Assembly (NCBI GenBank): GCA_035547955.1
Contig: DASZTR010000125.1
Location: forward strand, 1 to 16,141
From: Nitrososphaera sp035547955
GTDB lineage: Archaea > Thermoproteota > Nitrososphaeria > Nitrososphaerales > Nitrososphaeraceae
Reading direction: 5' to 3'
Length of the DNA stretch: 16,141 nt
The notes under the pieces are model-generated. The model worked only from the letters and a program-made list of their open reading frames with translations, searched no databases and was not told the DNA's origin. Position numbers and translations under genes: made by a program. Each line of letters begins with the position of its first letter. Position 1 is the first letter of the stretch. Positions 1 to 7,188 of this stretch are shown piece after piece.

Positions 1-292
1 GGGCAGGCTTCTCGAAGAGCGCGCCGTCTTTAAATCCGACCCGACCCTCATAAAGCACATCACGACCCGCTTTCCGGAAGGTTTCCACGACTACAAGCTG
101 GAGGACAAGTCAATAAAACTGTGGATGGAGAAGGGCCTGCCGACCATCCGAGTGCCGATAGACGCAAACGTCATCAAGATACCCATGCAGGCTATGGCAC
201 ACCTGCAAGTCGAGCAGGAAGTCCGGGACAAGATAGCCGAGTTTGAAAGCGTGAAACTGCGCAAGCGCAAATGCCAGACCGGCTATGTCTAA
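1..292 (+). CDS. 3' end of an unrecognised protein gene (partial)
   Basis: The reading frame is open from the window edge (first full codon at position 2) to a TAA at 290-292 and gives the last 96 residues of a protein. The sequence is charged and soluble-looking, has no membrane segment, and ends in a basic stretch (KLRKRKCQTGYV). I do not recognise the family. The codon use and GC-rich third positions match the following genes, so I take it as real. Its last 8 nt overlap the ATG of the nucleotidyltransferase-kinase gene at 285. This suggests one transcript and coupled translation, so the two products may work together; that is inference. Confidence 0.7.
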   Translation, partial: GRLLEERAVFKSDPTLIKHITTRFPEGFHDYKLEDKSIKLWMEKGLPTIRVPIDANVIKIPMQAMAHLQVEQEVRDKIAEFESVKLRKRKCQTGYV

Positions 293-2006
293 CAGCAGCG
301 TATCGCCGGCAGAGCTTGAAGCGTTGCAAAAATGCATCGATAAAATCGCCAGGGGCCACAAGGTCGCCGCGGCGTGCATCTATGGCTCCAGAGTCGCCGG
401 CTATGCACGGCCGGACAGCGACATTGACGTCATCGTGGTCCTTGAAAACTATCCTTACATGGTGAAGTACGCCTACATGAAAGAGTCCGGCATCGACGTG
501 TCTGCCCTTGTGGTGGACAAAAAGTCGCTTGAAAGGGATGCCAAGGGCGCGTACATGGGCGAGTTTGTAGCCGGCAGGCTCTTGCACGTCTACGAGCCGA
601 TGTTGAATCCTGAATTCTTTGCCGAGGTGGAGAAAACCTACAAGCGGCGCGTGATACTTGAGGAGCTTCAAGAACTAGTAAAGTCGACAAGCGCGCTCGC
701 CTCGGAAATATCGTTCCCGCTGGAATACGTCGCGTTTTCAAAGACAAGGCGCCGCGCGGCGATGTACCCAAACGCCGCGTACAGCTATTTCAAGACGTAC
801 ACGACAAACCCTCAGCGCAACCTGGACTTTGTCATGCAGGGCTACCGGCAGGCCCTTGCCGACATTGTGATCGAAGACCCCGGCCTGTTCGTAATAATGA
901 TGACCGGAGGACAAAAGAAGATGCTCCTCCGGCTGTCAAAGGAGAGGGTAAAGTTTGCGCGGGGCAGGCCAGTCCTCCGGATGGAAAAAAAACTCCAGCA
1001 CTTTGGTTCTTACTTTGTCCACTCGTACGCCGGCAGGCGCATGTTCCACCTGGTAGTCCGGGAAGCCGAGTCGAAGATCCGACGCCACATCCACCAACAC
1101 ATAGAGTTGCCGCCGTATTTAGCGTGCCCAGCGTGCGCCTACTGGGAGATACCCGAGGGCGTGCTTGTGGTAACATCTGTGGGTAGGCACAAAGGTACAG
1201 GAGAGTGGCTTGACGCCGTGGCAGAGGCGCACGGCATCATTTCCTCTTCTAGCAACCATTATTCGTCTGTAGAGAAGCGTCGGCTCGGCAACCCAAACAG
1301 CAGGACTCTTCTATACACGCTAAAGCATGGAAATGGCGAACTGAAGATAGCCGCAAAAGAGCTTGCGCGCGCAAAGTCGGTCAAGTGGGCAGCCCTTAGC
1401 ATGTGGACCGCGCAGGTAAAAAAATTCAAGATTGACCCGATGTTCCGGCTAGGAACCGAGTACCGGGCTCTGCGATACCTCCGCACGCTTGGATTAAAGA
1501 CTCCTGAAATAGAGGCAGTGGTCCTTGACCGGAGGATCCTTGCAACCAAGTTCGTGGAAGGAACGAGCCTCGCCTGCATGATCAAAAATGCGCTCGCCGG
1601 CAGCAATTACCGCAATAGCGATTATGACCTTGGGATTGTACGAGAAGCCGGAAGGCAGGTAGGGATCGTCCACGCGGCAGGCGCGTGCTTTGGCAACATC
1701 AAGCCCAAGAACGTGATAGCAAAAACTGATGATGGATTGACGTCGCTGTGGTTTACCGACCTTGAGCAGTTTGTCTTTGAAGGGGGCGACCCCGCGTGGG
1801 ATCTGGCCCAGTTTCTGTGCTGGGGCCTAAAGGGGAGCGCAAACGCGCCAGCGGCTGCAAAGGTATCGGCAGAGTTCATAGAGGGGTACGGGAACACACA
1901 GGTGGCCGCCAGGCTTGGTCAGAGCAGGCGCTACATCGAGAACTTTATGCCCGTCCTGTCGCCGCAAGTGGCAAGGGCCATCAAAAACGTGGCCCGCAGC
2001 CTGTAA
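285..2006 (+). CDS. Fusion of a Pol-beta-type nucleotidyltransferase domain and a Bud32/RIO-like (pseudo)kinase domain
   Basis: This 573-residue protein has two recognisable ends. Residues 33-51 carry the nucleotidyltransferase signature GSRVAGYARPDSDIDV, with G34-S35 and the metal-binding pair D46/D48; D71 is a candidate third carboxylate. Residues about 340-510 resemble the small kinases of the Bud32/RIO/APH group. They show an N-lobe helix around E392 (TEYRALRYLRTLGLKTPEI), a hinge-like stretch ATKFVEGTSLA (420-430), a catalytic-loop-like FGNIKPKNV (469-477) and a DFG-like TDLEQ (D492). The usual HGD/HRD Asp is replaced by N471, while N476 and D492 are kept, so phosphotransfer is doubtful. 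Residues 110-330 are unassigned, with one CPAC pair (281-284). The ATG at 285 overlaps the upstream gene by 8 nt. The substrate is unknown. Confidence 0.85.
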   Translation: MSNSSVSPAELEALQKCIDKIARGHKVAAACIYGSRVAGYARPDSDIDVIVVLENYPYMVKYAYMKESGIDVSALVVDKKSLERDAKGAYMGEFVAGRLLHVYEPMLNPEFFAEVEKTYKRRVILEELQELVKSTSALASEISFPLEYVAFSKTRRRAAMYPNAAYSYFKTYTTNPQRNLDFVMQGYRQALADIVIEDPGLFVIMMTGGQKKMLLRLSKERVKFARGRPVLRMEKKLQHFGSYFVHSYAGRRMFHLVVREAESKIRRHIHQHIELPPYLACPACAYWEIPEGVLVVTSVGRHKGTGEWLDAVAEAHGIISSSSNHYSSVEKRRLGNPNSRTLLYTLKHGNGELKIAAKELARAKSVKWAALSMWTAQVKKFKIDPMFRLGTEYRALRYLRTLGLKTPEIEAVVLDRRILATKFVEGTSLACMIKNALAGSNYRNSDYDLGIVREAGRQVGIVHAAGACFGNIKPKNVIAKTDDGLTSLWFTDLEQFVFEGGDPAWDLAQFLCWGLKGSANAPAAAKVSAEFIEGYGNTQVAARLGQSRRYIENFMPVLSPQVARAIKNVARSL

Positions 2007-2028
2007 CAATATAAATAAATGTGTTGTA

Positions 2029-2244
2029 CTATTTCTTGCTGCCTTTCTTGGGGGCTTCTTTGCGTGCAAATTCAGTGTAGCCGCACTTGCCGCACGTAAA
2101 GCGGTCCTTGTGCTCTGCCATGAACACTCCCTTGCCGCATTTCAGGCATTCGCGCTTGTTCCTTGTAACCTTGTCACCCTCCACCTTGTAAAACTTGTAG
2201 ACTGCGACTTCGCCCTTTGCCGGCGCTTTCTTGTTGTCGGCCAT
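2029..2244 (-). CDS. rps27ae: 30S ribosomal protein S27ae
   Basis: This 71-residue basic protein is a small-subunit ribosomal protein of the archaeal/eukaryal S27a type without the eukaryotic ubiquitin fusion. The four cysteines C33-x2-C36-x14-C51-x2-C54 form the zinc ribbon typical of the family (RECLKCGKGVFMAEH...TCGKCGYTEF). The length is slightly above the usual archaeal size because of Lys-rich ends (KKAPAK, KEAPKKGSKK). The ATG lies one base after the rps24e stop, so the two are co-transcribed from the rps24e promoter. A GGAGG at 2259-2263 on the minus strand, about 14 nt before the ATG, may act as a rather distant Shine-Dalgarno. The gene converges with the nucleotidyltransferase-kinase gene, leaving a 22-nt A+T-rich gap. 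Confidence 0.95.
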   Translation of the reverse strand: MADNKKAPAKGEVAVYKFYKVEGDKVTRNKRECLKCGKGVFMAEHKDRFTCGKCGYTEFARKEAPKKGSKK

Positions 2245-2245
2245 G

Positions 2246-2626
2246 TTACTTCTTGGCGCCTCCTTTGGCGTCAGCGGCAGCTGCCTGTTTTGCCTTTAGT
2301 TTTGCCGCCTTTTCTTCATCGAGGAGCTTTTTTCTGTCTGCCTTTGGCATGGTACGGAGTATGCGGTACCTTGGCAGCTGTTTCTTTGCAGCCTCCTCGT
2401 CCTCATAGACGTAAAAGACCGCGTGGACATCTGTCATTCCTGTCTCGCATACAAGGTTTATCGGGATAACTTTCTTTTTGTCGACCCCCAGCTGGCTCGC
2501 CACCTGCTCGGCAGCCTCTGTCTTTTTCAGCTTGCCGGCGGCTCCTCTGAACAGCGCCTTTACCTCGCGCCTGCTCAAAAGTGAGTTCTTGCGGTCCTCT
2601 AACATGACTACTGCTTCCTGCGACAA
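2246..2626 (-). CDS. rps24e: 30S ribosomal protein S24e
   Basis: This is a small-subunit ribosomal protein of 126 residues from the chosen TTG at 2626. It shows the family's N-terminal NSLLSRREV pattern (residues 14-22) and the central DVHAVFYVYEDEEAAK strand region, and ends in a Lys/Ala-rich tail. The frame stays open upstream to an ATG at 2764, but that would pass through the promoter and overlap the divergent gene. The TATA-like CTTAAATGGG at 2651-2660 puts transcription start near 2630, so TTG 2626 (leaderless) fits best; ATG 2605 would cut off the first beta strand. It is the first gene of a two-gene ribosomal operon with rps27ae, one base apart. Confidence 0.9.
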   Translation of the reverse strand: MSQEAVVMLEDRKNSLLSRREVKALFRGAAGKLKKTEAAEQVASQLGVDKKKVIPINLVCETGMTDVHAVFYVYEDEEAAKKQLPRYRILRTMPKADRKKLLDEEKAAKLKAKQAAAADAKGGAKK

Positions 2627-2650
2627 AGTGAAAGGTACCGTTCCGTGTAA

Positions 2651-2660
2651 CCCATTTAAG
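2651..2660 (-). promoter_or_regulatory. TATA box of the rps24e-rps27ae operon
   Basis: CTTAAATGGG on the minus strand lies about 29 nt before the TTG at 2626, the spacing expected for an archaeal leaderless transcript. It supports the internal start of rps24e. Confidence 0.55.
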
Positions 2661-2713
2661 CATTTGCTTACTTTCCATTCTGGCTTGCAAAAGCCACTCC
2701 TTCTAGGAAAATC

Positions 2714-2721
2714 AAATATAC
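2714..2721 (+). promoter_or_regulatory. TATA box of the gene at 2747
   Basis: AAATATAC is centred about 29 nt before ATG 2747 and predicts transcription start at or just before the start codon. It sits back to back with the rps24e promoter in a 120-nt divergent gap. Confidence 0.6.
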
Positions 2722-2746
2722 TTCCTAGTCGCCCGGGACGTTGAGA

Positions 2747-3151
2747 ATGAACCAATTTTTCCAAGATGTCTGCGACAAGGTAGTGTCGCTTGACCCCGCG
2801 ATAAGGTTTGTAGGGATTGCCGACGAGGACGGCAAGATGGTGGCGACGGCCGAGAGGAAGGGGCTAAAGCCCATCTTGACACTTGAAGAGCGCGCACAGT
2901 ACGCCATCACCGCCGCCACGCGCCAGTACACGCGCCTCCGGTGGGAATACCTGCTCGGCAAGATAGACTATGCCTCGTCGCACTATGCAAAACTTATCCG
3001 CGCCACGATACCAATAGCCGACGAAAACAGCCGGCTATACTACGTCATGCTCCTTTCGTTTGACGTCAAATCAGGCGACAAAGTGCATGGCATCATCATG
3101 AAAAAGATAATCCCGCTCGTGCGTAAGAACACGGGTAAGTTCATGAAGTAG
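2747..3151 (+). CDS. Small conserved-looking soluble protein of unknown function
   Basis: This is a 134-residue soluble protein that I cannot assign to a function. Residues 19-35 (IRFVGIADEDGKMVAT) alternate hydrophobic and polar residues and end in a DEDG turn, reminiscent of roadblock/LC7 or other profilin-like sensory folds. A second strand-rich part, LIRATIPIADENSRLYYVMLL, lies in the C-terminal half, and the tail is basic. That fold guess is weak. The start is ATG 2747; a TTG two codons upstream (2741) is also in frame, but the TATA spacing favours the ATG. It is divergent from the ribosomal operon and separated from the UbiD-family gene by a gap with its own TATA box, so it is probably a single-gene unit. 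Confidence 0.85.
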   Translation: MNQFFQDVCDKVVSLDPAIRFVGIADEDGKMVATAERKGLKPILTLEERAQYAITAATRQYTRLRWEYLLGKIDYASSHYAKLIRATIPIADENSRLYYVMLLSFDVKSGDKVHGIIMKKIIPLVRKNTGKFMK

Positions 3152-3158
3152 TGGAGAA

Positions 3159-3168
3159 TTAAAAAATT
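3159..3168 (+). promoter_or_regulatory. TATA box of the UbiD-family gene
   Basis: TTAAAAAATT is centred about 34 nt upstream of ATG 3197, in the 45-nt gap after the preceding gene. It favours ATG 3197 over the in-frame TTG at 3185. Confidence 0.5.
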
Positions 3169-3196
3169 CTAAAGAAAGAGGTTTTTGCATACACAC

Positions 3197-4660
3197 ATGC
3201 CGTTTGAAAGCCTGGGTGAGTACGTTGACGCACTGGAGAGGGCGGGCGAGTTAAAGCGCGTAAAGGCGCAGGTGAGCGCCGACCTTGAAATAGCAGAAGT
3301 GATGCGCCGGCTCATGTACAAAGGCGACCAGCCTGCAGTGTTGTTTGAAAACGTACAAGGCTCCGACATGCAGGTTCTTGGAAACGCCTTTGGCACGTTA
3401 AAGCGCCTGCAGCTGGCTCTAGAGTCGGAGGATTTTGTGGACATAGGCCAGCGTATTGTCGACCTTACGAGAATGAAGATGCCGTCCGGCATGCTCAACA
3501 AGCTGAAGATGTTGCCCAAGTTGTCAGAGATCGGCGAATACGGCCCAAAGTACGAGGACAGGGGCCCAGTCACTGAAATCGTCGAAGGCAGCGACAAGGC
3601 GTCGTTTGACTCGCTTCCCATACTAAAGTCGTTTGCCGGCGATGCAGGCAGGTTCATCACCTTTGGCATGACACTCACAAAACATCCCGAAACGGAGATC
3701 CGCAACCTCGGGGTCTACCGCGTACAGATAATTGACGGAAGGCACGCGATAATGCACTGGCAGACCCACAAGCGGGGCGCGCAGCATTACAAGATGCTAA
3801 AGGAACAGGGCAAAAAGATCGAAGCCGCGATAGTCATCGGCGCGGACCCCGCGACCGTGTTTTCCGCCGTTGCGCCCGTGCCCGAAGGCCTAGACAAGTA
3901 CCTGTTCTCCGGCATCACGAGGAAGAAAGGGGTGAAACTAGTAAAGTGCAGGACCGTCGACCTCGAAGTGCCAGCAAACGCCGAGATCGTGCTTGAAGGG
4001 TACGTCGATCCAGACGACATGCGCATGGAGGGGCCCTTTGGCGACCACACTGGGTATTACACCCCGGCAGAGCCCTTTCCTGCCTTCACCCTGACGGGCA
4101 TCATGAGGCGCAAAAACCCGATATACCTGACTACCGTGGTGGGCAAGCCCGTGCTCGAGGACGCGTACATCGGCAAGGTAATAGAGAGGTCGTTTCTGCC
4201 ACTGATACAGATGTTCCACCCGGAGGTGGTAGACTTTTCCATGCCAGGCGCTGGCTGGTTCCAGGGCCTTGCCGTGGTATCGATTAAAAAGACATACCCC
4301 GGCCAGGCCAAGAAGGTGATGATGGGCCTGTGGGGCATGGGCCAGCTCGCACTGACAAAAACGTTCGTGGTGGTTGACAGCGACGTAAACGTGCACGACG
4401 TAAACGACGTGATATGGGCGGTGACAACCCGTGCCGACGCCGCGCGCGACACCGTCATCATTAACAACGCGCCGACCGACACGCTTGACCCAGCATCGCC
4501 GCTCGTTAACCTCGGCTCCAAGATGGGGATCGACGCTACTCAAAAGACGAGAGAGGAAGGCTACATGCGGGAGGTACAGCAGCTGGCAGTCGTGGATGAC
4601 GGAACAAAGGCACTAGTTGACCGGCGATGGAAAGAGTATTTCTCTTCTAGCAGTACTTGA
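3197..4660 (+). CDS. ubiD: UbiD-family prenylated-FMN-dependent aromatic decarboxylase, probably menaquinone pathway
   Basis: This 487-residue protein has the usual UbiD-family length. UbiD enzymes remove a carboxylate from aromatic or unsaturated acids using prenylated FMN supplied by UbiX. The family hallmarks are visible: NLGVYRVQ (170-177) with the likely catalytic Arg R175, and MEGPFGDHTGYY with E278 and D283, giving the R-E-E/D catalytic set. No membrane segment is present. Its neighbours mqnC, mqnE and mqnD suggest it is the futalosine-pathway decarboxylase acting on the naphthoate intermediate (MqnL-like), but the substrate cannot be read from sequence. No UbiX partner lies in the window. 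Its 3' end overlaps the convergent mqnC by 14 nt. Confidence 0.92.
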   Translation: MPFESLGEYVDALERAGELKRVKAQVSADLEIAEVMRRLMYKGDQPAVLFENVQGSDMQVLGNAFGTLKRLQLALESEDFVDIGQRIVDLTRMKMPSGMLNKLKMLPKLSEIGEYGPKYEDRGPVTEIVEGSDKASFDSLPILKSFAGDAGRFITFGMTLTKHPETEIRNLGVYRVQIIDGRHAIMHWQTHKRGAQHYKMLKEQGKKIEAAIVIGADPATVFSAVAPVPEGLDKYLFSGITRKKGVKLVKCRTVDLEVPANAEIVLEGYVDPDDMRMEGPFGDHTGYYTPAEPFPAFTLTGIMRRKNPIYLTTVVGKPVLEDAYIGKVIERSFLPLIQMFHPEVVDFSMPGAGWFQGLAVVSIKKTYPGQAKKVMMGLWGMGQLALTKTFVVVDSDVNVHDVNDVIWAVTTRADAARDTVIINNAPTDTLDPASPLVNLGSKMGIDATQKTREEGYMREVQQLAVVDDGTKALVDRRWKEYFSSSST

Positions 4661-5777
4661 CTATGCTGTACAAGTTGTCCCGCTCGGCCGGCCTGTAACC
4701 AGACTGCCTTATGGCGGCTATTATCCTGTCCGACGTCAGTTCCGTCGAGCGCGCACCCGTGGCGCTCACCACCTCTTCGCCTATCAGCGTGCCTCCAAAA
4801 TCGTCGGCGCCGTAGTTGAGGGCAAGCTGCGCCATGCCGATGCCGTTTGTCAGCCACGACGACTGCAGGTGATCGATGAGGCCGTAGAACATTATCCTTG
4901 AAATCGCTATCATCTTTAGCAGTTGCAGACCGCCTGACGGGTATTTTATCAGCCCCTGCGCCTGCATCTCTGTGTTGTTTGGCTCAAAGCTCCACGGGAT
5001 AAAGCATACAAAGCCTCCTGTCTTTTCCTGAAGCTTCATTATCTTTAAGATGTGCCTTGCCCTGTCCTCTTCAGTCTCGACGGTGCCGTACATCATGGTC
5101 GCGACGGACTTCATCCCGGCGTCGTGGGCCTCCTCCATTATGCGCAGCCACTCGTCGGTCTTGATCTTGAGGGGGCTTATCTGCTCCTTGACGCTGTCTT
5201 CTAGGATCTCAGCACCCGCGCCAGCAAAGGTGTCCATGCCTGCCGCCTTTAGCCTTGCAAGCACCTCTTTTGTGCTGCTCCTTTCCACCTTGGCTATCAT
5301 GTCCACCTCGGAAGGCGAAAGCCCGTGGATCCCTACCTCCGGGCATTTTTCCTTCATCGCCTTAAAGGCGTCCTCGTAGTATTCTATGCCCAGGTTCGGG
5401 TTGTGGCCGCCCTGTATCAACACCTGCGTGATGCCAAACATCTGGCGCGACGTGGCCACGCGCCTTACAATCTCCTCCTTGGGCACGGTGTACGATTCCT
5501 CATGCCCCGGCGGCCTGTAAAACGCGCAGAACTTGCAGTAAGTCACGCAAACGTTTGTGTAGTTGAGTATGATGTTGTTGACAAAGGTTATCCTGTCGCC
5601 GAACAGCCGCTGGCGCAGGGCGTTTGCGACGAGCCCCATCGAGTACGAGTCGTCGGATTTGACTAGCCGTATGCAGTCGTCAAGGCCTAGCCTCTCCTTT
5701 CCGGCCAGCGCGCTTTCCAGAACGTCGCTGATGTCGGACTTTTTCAATAATCCCTGGAGCAGTCTGCCGCCTTGCAA
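4647..5777 (-). CDS. mqnC: Dehypoxanthine futalosine cyclase, radical SAM
   Basis: This 376-residue cytoplasmic radical SAM enzyme of the futalosine menaquinone pathway cyclises dehypoxanthine futalosine. The [4Fe-4S]/SAM motif is CVTYCKFC (C77, C81, C84), embedded in the MqnC-style LNYTNVC...CAFYRPPGHEESYT context, which separates it from the related F420 enzymes CofG/CofH. Other family stretches are LIQGGHNP, IHGLSPSEV, AGAGAEIL and CFIPWSFEPNNTEM. The start is a TTG at 5777, about 35 nt downstream of a TATA-like CATTAAATAG; no ATG lies near. It is divergently transcribed from the paralogous mqnE and convergent with the UbiD-family gene. Confidence 0.92.
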   Translation of the reverse strand: MQGGRLLQGLLKKSDISDVLESALAGKERLGLDDCIRLVKSDDSYSMGLVANALRQRLFGDRITFVNNIILNYTNVCVTYCKFCAFYRPPGHEESYTVPKEEIVRRVATSRQMFGITQVLIQGGHNPNLGIEYYEDAFKAMKEKCPEVGIHGLSPSEVDMIAKVERSSTKEVLARLKAAGMDTFAGAGAEILEDSVKEQISPLKIKTDEWLRIMEEAHDAGMKSVATMMYGTVETEEDRARHILKIMKLQEKTGGFVCFIPWSFEPNNTEMQAQGLIKYPSGGLQLLKMIAISRIMFYGLIDHLQSSWLTNGIGMAQLALNYGADDFGGTLIGEEVVSATGARSTELTSDRIIAAIRQSGYRPAERDNLYSIVKYC

Positions 5778-5808
5778 TAGTGTAACTGACTGTGTTGGCC
5801 CTACAATG

Positions 5809-5818
5809 CTATTTAATG
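5809..5818 (-). promoter_or_regulatory. TATA box of mqnC
   Basis: CATTAAATAG on the minus strand is centred about 35 nt upstream of the TTG at 5777. Together with the box at 5852-5861 it makes the 108-nt mqnC/mqnE gap a compact divergent promoter, so a regulator binding between the two boxes could control both genes. Confidence 0.5.
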
Positions 5819-5851
5819 ATTTGGAGGGGAGGGGGGATAGAAGAAGCGCCT

Positions 5852-5861
5852 AAATTTATAA
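5852..5861 (+). promoter_or_regulatory. TATA box of mqnE
   Basis: AAATTTATAA is centred about 29 nt before TTG 5886, consistent with a leaderless mRNA starting at the TTG. Confidence 0.6.
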
Positions 5862-5885
5862 TGGCCTGGCGGCAGCTTCATACTG

Positions 5886-7010
5886 TTGTTGCAGTCAATA
5901 GACGCCGTTGCAGCCAAGGTTGGCGGTACGCCGGCGCTCGAAAAGGCGCTTGCCGGGGAGGAGGAACTTTCCTACGAGGACGGCGTGCAACTGATGAACG
6001 AAGAAAACCTCTTTTTGCTCGGCGCCGCCGCTGACAAGCTGCGCCGCGACCTGTGCGGCAACACCGTGACCTTTGCTGCTTCTTATTACCTCAACTACAC
6101 CAACGTGTGTGCCGCCAGCTGCCCTCTATGTGCGTTCTATCGCAAGGGCAATGAGAGCGACGCCTACACGCTTTCGACAGAGCAAATAGTCTCAAGGGCC
6201 AAGATAGCGATAGAGCAGATGGGCTCTACCGAGCTCCACATAGTGGGAGGGTTCCACCCAAAGCTGGGGCTTGAATACTACGAAAGCATGTTCCGCGCAA
6301 TAAAGGCCGCCTACCCGAAGGTGACGATAAAGGCGCTCACGCCGGCAGAGGTGTTCTTTATCGCGCGCCTGACTCACAACTCTGTCAAGGAAGTGCTCTT
6401 GCGGCTAAAGGCTGCTGGCCTTGATGCGCTACCCGGCGGCGGGGCGGAGATATTCCACCCTGAAACTCGCAAAAAAATTGTGATAGGCAAGTGCTCCGGC
6501 GAGGAGTGGCTCGACACTGCAAGGCAGGCGCACGAGCTTGGCATCCGCAGCAACTGCACCATGTTGTTTGGCCACATCGAGAAACCCGAGCACGTAGTCG
6601 ACCACGTGATCAAGGTGCGTGAGCTCCACAAAAAGACCGGCGGCTTTACCACGTTTATCCCACTAAAGTTCAGCCTTGAAAACACCGAGCTGGAGCAAAA
6701 GGAGATGATAAAATCAGAAAGCCCGTCGCCCTATGACCTGCGCGTCATAGCGGTGTCCAGGCTTTTGCTCGGCAACGTGCTAAAGAACCTGTCGGTTTAC
6801 TGGGTGGCGCTTGGCAAAAAGATAGCGCAGGTGGCGCTCTCGTACGGCGGAAACGACATGGTCGGCACCGCCTTTTCGGAGGAGATATTCAAGGCCGCCG
6901 GAAAGTCGAGCGGGACGTCGCTCCAGGAGCTTGCAAGCATGGTACGCGAGATAAAGCGCGAGCCGGCGCAGCGTGACACCTTCTTTAACATCATCCGGCG
7001 GTTCGACTAG
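5886..7010 (+). CDS. mqnE: Aminofutalosine synthase, radical SAM
   Basis: This 374-residue radical SAM enzyme converts the chorismate-derived enolpyruvyl benzoate and SAM into aminofutalosine, an early step of the futalosine pathway. The cluster motif is CAASCPLC (C75, C79, C82) in LNYTNVCAASCPLCAFYR. Stretches typical of MqnE are IVGGFHPKLGLEYY, LPGGGAEIF, NCTMLFGHIE and TTFIPLKF; LPGGGAEIF contrasts with AGAGAEIL in the adjacent MqnC. TTG codons at 5886 and 5889 are both possible starts, and TATA spacing fits the first. The gene stands alone, divergent from mqnC, and ends 178 nt before the convergent mqnD end. Confidence 0.92.
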   Translation: MLQSIDAVAAKVGGTPALEKALAGEEELSYEDGVQLMNEENLFLLGAAADKLRRDLCGNTVTFAASYYLNYTNVCAASCPLCAFYRKGNESDAYTLSTEQIVSRAKIAIEQMGSTELHIVGGFHPKLGLEYYESMFRAIKAAYPKVTIKALTPAEVFFIARLTHNSVKEVLLRLKAAGLDALPGGGAEIFHPETRKKIVIGKCSGEEWLDTARQAHELGIRSNCTMLFGHIEKPEHVVDHVIKVRELHKKTGGFTTFIPLKFSLENTELEQKEMIKSESPSPYDLRVIAVSRLLLGNVLKNLSVYWVALGKKIAQVALSYGGNDMVGTAFSEEIFKAAGKSSGTSLQELASMVREIKREPAQRDTFFNIIRRFD

Positions 7011-7092
7011 CGAATAAAAAGAAGAAGCAAGCTACATAAGGGCAAGCATATACGCATTGCAATCTTGGTGCGGCGTAGAGGAGCTATCTTGA

Positions 7093-7100
7093 TTTTTTTT
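7093..7100 (+). terminator. Oligo-T terminator candidate after mqnE
   Basis: A run of eight T lies 83 nt after the mqnE stop in the 178-nt convergent gap with mqnD. Archaeal termination commonly uses oligo-T without a stem. Nothing else was recognised in this gap. Confidence 0.4.
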
Positions 7101-7188
7101 ACACGTACCCTCAAATGTTACAATTCGCGGCTAAGTTGCAGCCGACGGTACAGCTCGTATTTATCATTGCACTTGCTGGCAAAATCCC

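Noticed and set aside
2627..2764. N-terminal extension of S24e to ATG 2764
   Set aside because: It would translate through the TATA box at 2651-2660, overlap the divergent gene, and add residues not expected in S24e.
4647..7010. F420 biosynthesis enzymes CofG/CofH as identity of the two radical SAM genes
   Set aside because: The CAFYR context after the cluster motif, LPGGGAEIF in one and the adjacent mqnD fit MqnC and MqnE better.
7011..7188. A tRNA or other RNA gene in the mqnE-mqnD gap
   Set aside because: No cloverleaf or T-loop sequence (GTTCRA) is found; only a T-run is supported.
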